This document shows positions 44,049 to 52,143 of a DNA stretch of 64,000 nt, piece after piece (within the stretch, counting starts at the first letter, position 1; each line of letters opens with the position of its first letter). Where the stretch lies: contig NZ_RBWS01000008.1 of the NCBI RefSeq assembly GCF_003627955.1, positions 310,001 through 374,000 on the forward strand, given 5' to 3'. Both the position numbers and the translations under genes were made by a program. This DNA is from Sphingobacterium puteale. Lineage in GTDB: Bacteria > Bacteroidota > Bacteroidia > Sphingobacteriales > Sphingobacteriaceae. The notes below the pieces were generated by a model. It made no database searches, was not told the DNA's origin, and worked only from the letters and a program-made list of their open reading frames with translations.

Positions 44049-46139
44049 ATGCAAGATAACAAAAATGTACAATGGCCGGAAGTTTCAGCGCCGATAGCTG
44101 CAACATATCCATATAAAAGACAGATTCATGGTGATACCGTCGTGGATAACTATTACTGGATGATTGACTATTTTAAAAAGGGCCCCAGATCGGAGGCGGT
44201 GATCAATTATCTGAACGAAGAAAACGCCTATACCACAGCAATGCTAAAAGATACGGAATCTTTTCAGGAAGATTTATTCCGCGAAATGAAATCCCGCATC
44301 AAGGAAAAGGATGTGTCCGTACCTTACTTTAAGAACGGTTACTATTATTACAGCAGAACTGAGGAGGGCTATCAATATTTTAAGTTTTGCCGCAGGAAGG
44401 GTAGTTTGGATGCCGACGAAGAATTATTATTGGATATTGACAACCTAGCGGAAGGATATGCCTATTACACTGCTAAGGGGTTTTCAATTAGTCCAGACAA
44501 TCGTTTGCTAGCTTTTAGTGTGGATACGGTTTCCAGAAGGGAATATACAATATACATCAAAAATCTGGAGTCAGGTGAGATTTACCCTGACCGGATTGCT
44601 AATACGGAAGGTACTGCAATCTGGGGGAATGATAACCAGACACTGTTTTATACAGCTAAAAACCCGGTGACATTGCTGAGTGAAAAAATTATGCGGCATT
44701 CATTGGGCACGGACGTTTCAGCAGATGTATGTGTTTATGAAGAAAGAGATAATACAAACTACATCGCGGTCGGTAAATCAAAAAATGGTAAATACATTAT
44801 CATCAGTTCCGAAAGTACCCTATCCTCCGAGATATGGTTGTTGGATGCCGATCTTCCCAATGATGATTTTAAGGTCTTTCAGCCACGCCGGAATGACGTG
44901 CTTTATACCGTAGTTCCTTTGGAAGATCGCTTTTTGATACTGACCAATGATGAAGCCATTAACTTCCGGGTGATGCAATGTCCGCTGGACAAAACGGGGC
45001 TTGAACATTGGACTACTTTCTTGGCACATCGTCCAGATGTGCTGGTGAGTGACATCGAAGAGTTTAAGTCTTTTTTGGCAATAGCTGAACGAAAAGATGG
45101 ATTGACTCAGTTGGCGATCTATAATCTGGGCAGTCAGGAGCAGCATTATTTGGATTTTGGAGAGGTGGCCTATACGGTATATCCGGGGATCAATGTCGAA
45201 TATAATACGGAAAGTCTGCGTTATGGTTATACTTCTTTGGTGACGCCAAGTTCCGTCTACGAATATAACATGCGGGATCGGAGCAAAGTATTGCTAAAGC
45301 AGCAGGAAGTTCTGGGCGGCTATGACCGGACAGCCTATAAGACTGAACGTATCTATGCCTCCGTGAGGGATGGTGTAAAAGTGCCTATTTCTCTCGTTTA
45401 TAAGAAAGGGGCCAAATTAGATGGCACAGCACCGTTATTACAGTATGCCTATGGTTCCTATGGTGCATCGATGGATCCTAGTTTTTCCAGCAATCGCTTG
45501 AGTTTATTAGACCGTGGATTTATTTATGCACTGGCACATATCCGTGGTGGCGAAGAAATGGGGCGTCAATGGTATGAGGATGGGAAAATGATGCATAAAA
45601 TGAATACTTTTAATGATTTTGTGGATTGTGGGCGGCACCTTATTGAACAGGGCTACACTTCTCCGGCCCACCTTTATGCACAGGGAGGAAGCGCAGGTGG
45701 ATTATTGATGGGGGTTGTTGCGAATATTGCTGCCGCGCAATACCATGGTATAATAGCACAGGTCCCTTTTGTAGATGTTGTGAATACCATGTTGGATGAG
45801 ACAATACCATTGACGACGAATGAGTATGATGAATGGGGCAATCCCAACGTGTCTGATGCGTATTTTTATATGAAAAGTTATTCACCTTATGAGAATATTG
45901 AACCGAAAGAATATCCAAATATGTTGGTTACCACTGGGCTACATGATAGCCAAGTTCAATATTTTGAGCCAGCCAAATGGGTGGCAAAATTACGGACTGC
46001 CAAAACGGGTAAGTCTGTTTTGCTCTTGAAAACAGATATGGATTACGGGCACGGCGGCGCTTCGGGAAGATTTGACTATTTGAAGGAGATTGCTCTAGAA
46101 TATGCTTTTTTGTTTAAACTGGAAGGAATCGACCACTAA
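44049..46139 (+). CDS. ptrB: S9 family oligopeptidase B
   Basis: 696-residue prolyl-oligopeptidase-family peptidase cleaving short peptides after basic residues. The N-terminus (YPYKRQIHGDTVVDNYYWMI) and following beta-propeller (~70-400) match PtrB. The catalytic domain has DRGFIYALAHIRGGEEMGRQ, the nucleophile in GGSAGGLLMGVV, the Asp region VTTGLHDSQVQYFEP and His in MDYGHGGASGRF. There is no signal peptide, so it is probably cytosolic. Downstream is a long bidirectional terminator shared with a small convergent membrane gene. Confidence 0.92.
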   Translation: MQDNKNVQWPEVSAPIAATYPYKRQIHGDTVVDNYYWMIDYFKKGPRSEAVINYLNEENAYTTAMLKDTESFQEDLFREMKSRIKEKDVSVPYFKNGYYYYSRTEEGYQYFKFCRRKGSLDADEELLLDIDNLAEGYAYYTAKGFSISPDNRLLAFSVDTVSRREYTIYIKNLESGEIYPDRIANTEGTAIWGNDNQTLFYTAKNPVTLLSEKIMRHSLGTDVSADVCVYEERDNTNYIAVGKSKNGKYIIISSESTLSSEIWLLDADLPNDDFKVFQPRRNDVLYTVVPLEDRFLILTNDEAINFRVMQCPLDKTGLEHWTTFLAHRPDVLVSDIEEFKSFLAIAERKDGLTQLAIYNLGSQEQHYLDFGEVAYTVYPGINVEYNTESLRYGYTSLVTPSSVYEYNMRDRSKVLLKQQEVLGGYDRTAYKTERIYASVRDGVKVPISLVYKKGAKLDGTAPLLQYAYGSYGASMDPSFSSNRLSLLDRGFIYALAHIRGGEEMGRQWYEDGKMMHKMNTFNDFVDCGRHLIEQGYTSPAHLYAQGGSAGGLLMGVVANIAAAQYHGIIAQVPFVDVVNTMLDETIPLTTNEYDEWGNPNVSDAYFYMKSYSPYENIEPKEYPNMLVTTGLHDSQVQYFEPAKWVAKLRTAKTGKSVLLLKTDMDYGHGGASGRFDYLKEIALEYAFLFKLEGIDH

Positions 46140-46154
46140 ATTGAGATAATACGA

Positions 46155-46193
46155 CAACAATAAAAAAGCGGCATTGCCGCTTTTTTATTGTTG
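46155..46193. terminator. Long bidirectional terminator
   Basis: 19-bp perfect stem (46155-46173 and 46175-46193; core AAAAAAGCGGCA / TGCCGCTTTTTT). It serves the convergent ptrB and the small membrane gene, and overlaps the stop of the latter. Confidence 0.9.
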
Positions 46194-46448
46194 AGCATGA
46201 TTGATGCTGTCCTGCTGTTTTTGTAAACGTTCTTCACGTTCGATTTCTCTGGAATCGATCTGATGTTGTTGATAGTTGTCCATCGCAACTTTGCTCGCTT
46301 TCTGCGATACATAGATGGCAAGTATAGCAACCACAGTAATGATTGCGAGTCCCCAGGCATATTTACGTTTGTCCTGTTTGACAAGCCAATACATAAAGAC
46401 AATATAAGGTACAGCAAAAATAATATAGAAAATTAAACTCGGTGACAT
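46185..46448 (-). CDS. Small membrane protein of unknown function
   Basis: 87 residues from ATG 46448 (MSPSLIFYIIFAVPYIV); a longer frame from 46496 adds a poor N-terminus. Two TM helices (~4-22 and ~33-50), then a soluble, charged helical tail rich in Gln/Glu/Arg (DNYQQHQIDSREIEREERLQ). No recognised family. Convergent with ptrB and sharing its terminator. Confidence 0.6.
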   Translation of the reverse strand: MSPSLIFYIIFAVPYIVFMYWLVKQDKRKYAWGLAIITVVAILAIYVSQKASKVAMDNYQQHQIDSREIEREERLQKQQDSINHAQQ

Positions 46449-46698
46449 GCTATTTTCCTCTAAATGATGTATACAAAAGTATCGTTTTTTGGCCAAAAAT
46501 AACGAACCCGTGAAAAAAGTCCCCTTATCAATTGATAAAGCCTTAAACCTTTATGGATTTTATTGTCAAATTAATATCGTCTGAAGCCAGGGGATAGACT
46601 GGGGATGTCAATAATTAATTGCTTGAAAATGAAGGTTACAAGCCTGTTTTGAGTCCTGATTGTAATTTTTTGATTTTTGCAAAAAATCCATGATAATA

Positions 46699-46732
46699 TT
46701 GTGGAAAAGAAAAAAATATTTTTATACATTTG
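46699..46732 (+). promoter_or_regulatory. Promoter of the argG operon leader
   Basis: TTG at 46699-46701 and TACATTTG at 46725-46732, spacer 23 nt (long but within the range seen in the phylum). Transcription would start near 46738, about 27 nt before the leader ORF. Confidence 0.55.
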
Positions 46733-46764
46733 CAACGTCAGAAACAAATTGACAGAGAAATAAA

Positions 46765-46899
46765 ATGAAACAGAGCAAAAAGAACGACTATTCTTATACT
46801 CAAACTTTTGAGAAGTTTATGAGGAAGGTGTTTTGTGCTTTCATTTTCGTAGAAATACCTGTTTTACGCTTCCGACGACCCATACTACCTCGGGCTTGA
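46765..46899 (+). CDS. Putative arginine leader peptide (44 codons)
   Basis: ATG at 46765 opens a 44-codon ORF (MKQSKKNDYSYTQTF...) ending in LRFRRPILPRA and TGA. Four of the last ten residues are Arg, encoded by CGC, CGA, CGA and CGG; neighbouring highly expressed genes mostly use CGT. It is positioned between a promoter and the arginine operon. The last codons overlap the left arm of a hairpin. This is the layout of a ribosome-mediated attenuator: stalling at Arg codons when charged tRNA-Arg is low would keep the hairpin open. Translation is not proven and I know of no described homolog. Confidence 0.5.
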   Translation: MKQSKKNDYSYTQTFEKFMRKVFCAFIFVEIPVLRFRRPILPRA

Positions 46900-46949
46900 T
46901 TTGAGGTAGTGAATCTTCCAAACAAGGCCATGATTGTCCGATGGTTTTG
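46884..46949 (+). promoter_or_regulatory. Candidate attenuator hairpins in the arg leader
   Basis: ACTACCTC (46884-46891) pairs with GAGGTAGT (46903-46910) over 8 bp, overlapping the end of the leader ORF. A second pairing CAAGGCCAT (46923-46931) with ATGGTTTTG (46941-46949, two G-U) is followed by ATTATTTTAATTT. The second may act as a weak terminator. No clear mutually exclusive antiterminator is visible. Confidence 0.35.
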
Positions 46950-47022
46950 AATCCATTATTTTAATTTATTCAGTAACAAAACACGACAGTAGTTGTTGTT
47001 TTATTATTAGGGTCGTAAGTCA

Positions 47023-47739
47023 ATGACTATATCAGATTTTTTAATTATTCCGGCTAAACCTGAGCATGCACATTATGCAGAGGTTATTTGCAACGAAATG
47101 TTCGAGTCTGCAAAGGCTCGTGGTACTGGTATTGCACGTCGTAAACCAGAGTATGTTGCCAACAAAATGAATGAGGGTAAAGCAGTGATTGCTTTACATA
47201 GGGACGGTCGATGGGCAGGTTTTTGTTATATTGAAACTTGGGGCCATGGCGATTACGTTGCAAATTCTGGACTTATAGTCAATCCCGAATTTCGAAAGGT
47301 AGGTTTGGCAAAAGCCATTAAGAAAAGGGTATTTGATCTGTCCCGTGAAAAGTATCCCAAAGCAAAGATATTTGGTTTGACCACAGGTTTTGCTGTCATG
47401 AAAATTAATTCAGAACTTGGATACGAACCCGTACCTTATTCAGAATTGACGAACGATGATGAATTTTGGAAAGGCTGTCAGAGCTGTGTGAATTATGAAA
47501 TTTTAATGAGCAAAGACCGTAAGAATTGTATGTGTACGGCCATGCTCTGGGATCCGGAAGAAAAAGAACGTGAGCTGAAAGAAAAGATCCAACGTAAACA
47601 TGAAGCAAAGGAGCGTTTGGAGAGAATCACACAAAAACAATCCTTGTTAAAACGTATTCAGGCAAAGTTCTGGAAATCGGCCAATAAATTCATTGCGGTC
47701 AATTTCCCAAAACATAATAAAGTTGCAAAAGGATTTTAA
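47023..47739 (+). CDS. GNAT family acyltransferase, candidate glutamate N-acyltransferase
   Basis: 238 residues; GNAT fold in the first ~160. N-terminal FLIIPAKPEHAHYAEVICNEM is the usual first strand and helix, and the acyl-CoA motif A region reads SGLIVNPEFRKVGLAKAIKKR. A C-terminal Lys/Arg/Glu-rich helical tail (190-238) follows, with Cys residues in FWKGCQSCVNYE and NCMCTAMLW. It is first gene of the unit with argG and argC, the place where an ArgA-type enzyme is needed, so it probably makes N-acetyl- or N-succinyl-glutamate. The acyl donor is not known. Confidence 0.72.
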   Translation: MTISDFLIIPAKPEHAHYAEVICNEMFESAKARGTGIARRKPEYVANKMNEGKAVIALHRDGRWAGFCYIETWGHGDYVANSGLIVNPEFRKVGLAKAIKKRVFDLSREKYPKAKIFGLTTGFAVMKINSELGYEPVPYSELTNDDEFWKGCQSCVNYEILMSKDRKNCMCTAMLWDPEEKERELKEKIQRKHEAKERLERITQKQSLLKRIQAKFWKSANKFIAVNFPKHNKVAKGF

Positions 47740-47922
47740 TAACTTTAACAGAAGAAATCGAGTGTCACACATCTTTCTTCGCAAAAATCATACATAACAT
47801 GTCAACTGGCGTAGTAGCCATTGAAAATAAATAATGAACAGCGATGATACGGTCAGCTTAAGGCTTAAATAGAACCGGATTGGCTGATAATAGTTTCACG
47901 GCAAAAAAAACAATTTATCTCA

Positions 47923-49107
47923 ATGAAAAAAGTAGTTTTAGCATTCAGCGGAGGATTAGATACTTCGTTTTGTTGTATTTATCTTTCGCAAGATTTAGGT
48001 TTGGAGGTTCATTCCGTAGTCGTAAATACAGGTGGTTTTTCGGATGAAGAATTAAAGACGATTGAAGCACGTGCGTACGCATTAGGCGTAAAATCACATA
48101 CGGCGATTGACGAAACAGCAGACTATTACCGCGAAACTATTAAATACTTGATCTTTGGTAATGTGCTGAAAAATGCGACTTACCCACTGTCAGTGTCCGC
48201 TGAACGCGTATGTCAGGCTACTGCCATTGCAAACTATGCAAAGAAAATCGGTGCTGAATGTGTTGCACATGGTTCTACAGGGGCCGGAAATGATCAGGTA
48301 CGTTTTGACATGATTTTCCAGACCTTGATCCCAGGGGTTGAGATTATCACACCGATCCGTGATCTGCAGTTATCCCGCGAAGCGGAAATAGAATACCTGA
48401 ATAAACATGGTGTTGAATATTCTGCCGAAAAAGCTAAATATTCGATCAATAAAGGCCTTTGGGGTACGTCTGTAGGTGGAGCAGAAACATTGACATCCAA
48501 TCAATATCTACCGGAATCAGCATGGCCAACGCCGGTAACTTCTTCAGAACCTCAACAGATCACAATAGATTTTGAAAAGGGCGAGCCAGTTGCTTTAAAC
48601 GGAGAGAACATGGCATCTGTGAAAGTCATTCAGGAACTGCAGGCTATTGCACAACCTTATGGTATCGGCCGTGATATTCACGTAGGTGATACAATCATTG
48701 GTATCAAAGGTCGTGTAGGTTTTGAAGCCGCAGCTTCAGTGATTTTAATTAAGGCACACCACACCTTGGAAAAACATACGCTGACTAAATGGCAATTATC
48801 TTGGAAAGATCAAATCGCTGCTTTCTATGGAAATTATATGCACGAAGGACAAATGCATGATCCTGTCATGCGCGATATTGAAGCATTCTTGCAGTCTTCA
48901 CAAGAAACTGTAACAGGTCGCGTAATCGTTGAACTACACCCTTATCGTTTTATAGTGATTGGTATTGAATCCGAGCACGATTTAATGTCGAATAAATTTG
49001 GTAGCTATGGTGAGATGAATAAAGGTTACACGGGTGACGATGTAAAAGGATTCTCCAAAATTTTTGGAAACCAGACCATTATCTGGCATAAAGTAAATCA
49101 AAAATAA
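47923..49107 (+). CDS. argG: Argininosuccinate synthase
   Basis: ATP-dependent condensation of citrulline and aspartate. N-terminal PP-loop VVLAFSGGLDTSFCC, AHGSTGAGNDQVRFD (a signature segment), LWGTSVGG and the C-terminal domain with GRVGFEAAASVILIKAHHTL. The 394-residue length is normal. It lies 183 nt after the GNAT gene, a spacer with no visible signal, and 84 nt before argC, so it is probably co-transcribed with both. Confidence 0.97.
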   Translation: MKKVVLAFSGGLDTSFCCIYLSQDLGLEVHSVVVNTGGFSDEELKTIEARAYALGVKSHTAIDETADYYRETIKYLIFGNVLKNATYPLSVSAERVCQATAIANYAKKIGAECVAHGSTGAGNDQVRFDMIFQTLIPGVEIITPIRDLQLSREAEIEYLNKHGVEYSAEKAKYSINKGLWGTSVGGAETLTSNQYLPESAWPTPVTSSEPQQITIDFEKGEPVALNGENMASVKVIQELQAIAQPYGIGRDIHVGDTIIGIKGRVGFEAAASVILIKAHHTLEKHTLTKWQLSWKDQIAAFYGNYMHEGQMHDPVMRDIEAFLQSSQETVTGRVIVELHPYRFIVIGIESEHDLMSNKFGSYGEMNKGYTGDDVKGFSKIFGNQTIIWHKVNQK

Positions 49108-49152
49108 AAAATTAGGATACTTCTGTAAGCCATTGGCTTGCAGAAGTAAAGT

Positions 49153-49187
49153 CTTAATACTCATACTAGCTACTCAATACGAAATAT
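49153..49187 (+). repeat. Heptamer-type repeat before argC
   Basis: Units CTTAATA, CTCATA (6 nt), CTAGCTA, CTCAATA and CGAAATA run from 49153 to 49186 and end 5 nt before the argC ATG. Same degenerate CTNNNTA pattern as at 12339, 54736 and 60298. Confidence 0.6.
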
Positions 49188-49191
49188 AAAT

Positions 49192-50205
49192 ATGATAAAA
49201 GTAGGAATCGTTGGTTCAGCAGGATATACGGGCGGAGAATTATTGCGGGTATTGATTTATCATCCTGAAGTAGAGATTGTATTTGCTAATAGTGCGTCTA
49301 ACGCGGGAAACAAATTATATGAAGTCCACAATGATCTGTTCGGTGATACAGAACTGACTTTCTCTTCTGATTTTCATTCCGATATTGATGTATTGTTCTT
49401 ATGCGTTGGGCATGGCGATGCACGCAAATTTTTGGATGCGAATCCAGTTGCAGCATCTGTAAAGATTATTGATCTTTCGCAAGATTATCGCCTTCGCGCA
49501 AATACCGCTTATCAGGGGCAGCAATTTGTATATGGACTTCCGGAGCTAAATAAGGAAGCGATCAAATCTGCGCAGTATATTGCTAATCCGGGTTGTTTTG
49601 CAACAAATATACAATTAGCCCTATTGCCGCTGGCAAGTAAAGGGTTATTACCCGATCAGATTCACGTTAATGCAACAACGGGATCTACCGGTGCCGGACA
49701 GAAGCCGGGGGCGACCACACATTTCTCTTGGCGTAACAACAATCTTTCTGCATACAAGTCTTTCGAGCACCAACACCTACAGGAAATTTCGGAGTCGTTG
49801 GATCAATTGCAAAATGGATTTTTGCCAGCGTCTGATGATTCGTTATTAGCACGTGCTGCTGAAAGGATAAATTTCGTTCCACAGCGTGGCGATTTTACAC
49901 GGGGAATTTTCTCGGCAATTTATGTTGATTCTGATTTGACCGAGGAACAAGCGTATGAGTTGTACGAATCGTATTATGCAACACATCCATTTACACACGT
50001 TAGCCGGAGTAATATCGACCTCAAACAAGTTGTAAATACCAATAAAAGTATTATTCATTTGGAGAAACATGGAAATAAGTTGCTGATCTTAAATGTGACT
50101 GATAATTTGTTGAAAGGAGCATCTGGTCAAGCCGTACAAAATATGAACCTCATGTTCGGATTGAATGAGCGTACGGGATTAAATTTAAAAAGTGTTGGTT
50201 TTTAA
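49192..50205 (+). CDS. argC: N-acyl-gamma-glutamyl-phosphate reductase
   Basis: NADPH-dependent third step of arginine synthesis. Rossmann motif VGIVGSAGYTGGELLRVL at the N-terminus, catalytic Cys135 in IANPGCFATNIQLAL, NATTGSTGAGQKPG and a conserved HVSRSNIDLKQ. The length is 337 residues. The next gene in the pathway order would be argD, but the operon ends here with a terminator and argD lies 43 kb away at 6505. Confidence 0.96.
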   Translation: MIKVGIVGSAGYTGGELLRVLIYHPEVEIVFANSASNAGNKLYEVHNDLFGDTELTFSSDFHSDIDVLFLCVGHGDARKFLDANPVAASVKIIDLSQDYRLRANTAYQGQQFVYGLPELNKEAIKSAQYIANPGCFATNIQLALLPLASKGLLPDQIHVNATTGSTGAGQKPGATTHFSWRNNNLSAYKSFEHQHLQEISESLDQLQNGFLPASDDSLLARAAERINFVPQRGDFTRGIFSAIYVDSDLTEEQAYELYESYYATHPFTHVSRSNIDLKQVVNTNKSIIHLEKHGNKLLILNVTDNLLKGASGQAVQNMNLMFGLNERTGLNLKSVGF

Positions 50206-50550
50206 TTGTTTATAGCTTATTCAACACCTGTGTTAACAGACTGTGAATAATCGAAACAGTAAAATCCTGATAAAATTACAGTTGTCAACATAGTTATTAA
50301 CGCTGTGTGGAAAAGTGAAGAGGGCAACCGCTTCACTTTTTTTATGCCCGACGCCGATTTGTATAAGGATTAATGTGGATACGCTCAATGACTGTTCAGG
50401 TATTAGGCTGATTTTAATAGAATATTGAGGTAGTTAGCAGTCGGTTTATGCATTGTATTGTTACCGTATGTTTCTTAACTTAGTGAGTATAAAATCGAGT
50501 TTTATTCGATCTTGTTTAGCCAAATCAATGTATCGATAACCAATTTCAAA
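50206..50550. other. Spacer after argC
   Basis: About 345 nt. It contains the argC terminator (50311-50343), one perfect DnaA-box match TTATTCACA on the minus strand at 50242-50250 and a one-mismatch TTTTCCACA at 50306-50314, neither convincing as an origin. No ORF. Confidence 0.4.
50311..50343 (+). terminator. Terminator after argC
   Basis: AAAAGTGAAG (50311-50320) pairs with CTTCACTTTT (50331-50340), 10-nt loop, followed by more T. It shows the GNAT-argG-argC unit ends here. Confidence 0.85.
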
Positions 50551-51048
50551 ATGGAAAAAAGACCACGTATAAAACTCATACCGACGCTCGGCGATATCAT
50601 ATTGGAATTAATTGGTTACCTGTCCTTATTCACGTTATGGTATCTGGTTGCTATAAATTATTATAAACTACCTGAAACGATTCCAGTGCATTATAATACT
50701 GCAGGAAATGCGGATAGTTTTGGTGGGAAAGAGACTATTTTTGCTTTACCAATTATTGCCACAATACTATTTATAGGAATGACGATCCTAAATCGATTTC
50801 CACATACATTTAACTATCCTGTTCGGATAACTGAAGAAAATGCCTTCCGGCAATATGCAAACGCAAGTCGTATGATACGGTACTTGAAATGTATTATTGT
50901 AGTTATTTTTGGTGTTATCACGTTCAAGGCGATTCCAAATTCGGCAGGGACTTCTGATGGGTTAGGCGAATGGTTTTTCCCACTGACACTGGGATTTATC
51001 TTTATTCCATTGATCTATTATGTTGCACAAGGATTCCGGAAAGCTTAG
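50551..51048 (+). CDS. DUF1648-type membrane protein
   Basis: 165 residues from ATG 50551 (MEKRPRIKLIPTLGDIILE); an upstream TTG start would add 13 residues. Four TM helices (~15-38, ~65-85, ~110-130, ~140-160). The loop after TM1, LPETIPVHYNTAGNADSFGGK, is the DUF1648 signature (IPxHxNxxGxxD). Such proteins resemble the SdpI immunity family, but function here is unknown. It precedes the AAA ATPase gene by 21 nt. Confidence 0.82.
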   Translation: MEKRPRIKLIPTLGDIILELIGYLSLFTLWYLVAINYYKLPETIPVHYNTAGNADSFGGKETIFALPIIATILFIGMTILNRFPHTFNYPVRITEENAFRQYANASRMIRYLKCIIVVIFGVITFKAIPNSAGTSDGLGEWFFPLTLGFIFIPLIYYVAQGFRKA

Positions 51049-51069
51049 TACTTCATTACTATACATTCT

Positions 51070-51831
51070 ATGCACTATATTCATTCCATAAGAAATACAA
51101 AACCAATCGAGGATCGAATCGCTTATCCATTTAATATTGATTCAATATTGAATTTGAATGAATTGCGGTTTAGATCTCCAGTGACTTTTATTATTGGGGA
51201 GAATGGTTCGGGTAAGTCCACTTTGGTGGAGGCTATTGCGATTAATGCTGGTTTCAATCCCGAAGGAGGAACGAAGAACTTTAATTTCCATACGAAGGAT
51301 TCCCATTCCGAACTTTTTAATGATCTGCAGGTCATAAGAACAGCCTTCCGTGAGCATGATGGCTTTTTCTTACGGGCCGAGAGCTTTTATAATGTAGCGA
51401 CTGAGGTTGATGAATTGTTCAGTGAAGAGAAAGAGGCAATTTTAAGAGATCCAGATAAAGAAAATGCTCTTTCTGAGCTTTATGGCGGCTCATTGCACGA
51501 ATGCTCTCATGGGGAGAGTTTTCTTAACTTAATGCATAAACGCTTTTCGGGACGTGGACTGTATCTGCTTGATGAGCCTGAATCAGCACTTTCCATCAAT
51601 AGCCAATTTCGTTTACTAACGAGAATAAACCAATTGGTCAACAATAAGTCCCAATTTATTATTGCCACCCATTCACCAATTTTGTTGGCCTATCCAGATT
51701 CGGAGATTTACACCGTTTCTGAGTTCGGTTTGCAACAGGTGGAATATGAAGAAACGGAACAGTTTAAACTATATAAATATTTTCTGAATAATTATCAGAA
51801 GATGGTTACCGAACTCGGTTTGAATGAATAG
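51070..51831 (+). CDS. Stand-alone AAA/ABC-type ATPase
   Basis: 253-residue cytosolic ATPase of the SMC/ABC-like AAA_21-type group. Walker A IIGENGSGKSTLVEA (~43-57), an ABC signature-like SHGESFLNLM, Walker B GLYLLDEPESALS, and a switch His in IIATHSPILLAYP. There is no membrane domain or nuclease partner adjacent. Similar stand-alone ATPases are annotated only as AAA family; a defence or repair role should not be assumed. It may be co-transcribed with the DUF1648 gene. Confidence 0.85.
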   Translation: MHYIHSIRNTKPIEDRIAYPFNIDSILNLNELRFRSPVTFIIGENGSGKSTLVEAIAINAGFNPEGGTKNFNFHTKDSHSELFNDLQVIRTAFREHDGFFLRAESFYNVATEVDELFSEEKEAILRDPDKENALSELYGGSLHECSHGESFLNLMHKRFSGRGLYLLDEPESALSINSQFRLLTRINQLVNNKSQFIIATHSPILLAYPDSEIYTVSEFGLQQVEYEETEQFKLYKYFLNNYQKMVTELGLNE

Positions 51832-52143
51832 GCTTTCAATTAAAGAAGTAGCTCTGCTCTTTTTCTTTAATTTATTTGAGATTCACACGGGGCTACGCAG
51901 ATATCTTTCATAAATCTTTTTAATAGGTTAAATAGCGGGTTGATTATCGCTGCTTTTTTACACAATCGATTGATATACATTTCCTTTCTTTTTCTGTCAA
52001 TCTAAGCCTTATCTTCATCAAAATAATACAGTTTTTAAGAATCAATATATATTCACGCTTAGATTAGTGTAATTGATATCCTTCAATTCCTATAAAACCC
52101 TGGTAGCTTAGGTAACATAAGTAGCCAAGGTAACAGACAATAG
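51832..52143. other. Spacer before the DUF3472 gene
   Basis: 312 nt. 51838-51872 holds a weak terminator-like stem (AATTAAAGAA / TTCTTTAATT). AATCTAAGC (51999-52007) is complementary to GCTTAGATT (52057-52065), a possible long hairpin. The last 42 nt contain a 9-nt tandem repeat. No ORF. Confidence 0.4.
52102..52137 (+). repeat. Four-unit 9-nt tandem repeat before the DUF3472 gene
   Basis: Units GGTAGCTTA, GGTAACATA, AGTAGCCAA and GGTAACAGA follow one another without gap and end 6 nt before the ATG at 52144. Odd and even units are more alike, giving an 18-nt super-period. Confidence 0.65.

Larger units (their letters stand above)
46449..47022. other. Regulatory region of the GNAT-argG-argC operon
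   Basis: 574 nt without a long gene. The first half (to ~46690) shows no signal I can name. From 46699 on it holds a promoter, a 44-codon Arg-containing leader ORF, a hairpin over its end and a second weak hairpin at 46923-46949 followed by an AT-rich stretch, all before the GNAT start at 47023. Confidence 0.6.

Noticed and set aside
46884..46910. Leader hairpin as a standard intrinsic terminator
   Set aside because: No T-run follows the 8-bp stem; it can only be part of a more complex regulatory structure.
50242..50314. DnaA-box-like sites (TTATTCACA and TTTTCCACA on the minus strand), possible replication origin
   Set aside because: Only one perfect match plus one with a mismatch; about two perfect TTATNCACA matches are expected by chance in 64 kb counting both strands. 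The strongly expressed ribosomal operon to the left would run head-on to a fork leaving here. No AT-rich unwinding region or typical origin genes.
51070..51831. AAA ATPase as part of an anti-phage defence system
   Set aside because: No nuclease, toxin or other defence partner is adjacent; neighbours are a DUF1648 protein and a secreted DUF3472 protein.
50551..51831. DUF1648 and ATPase pair as a bacteriocin immunity/export module
   Set aside because: The ATPase lacks ABC transporter context and no precursor peptide gene was found; DUF1648 similarity to SdpI alone is not enough.
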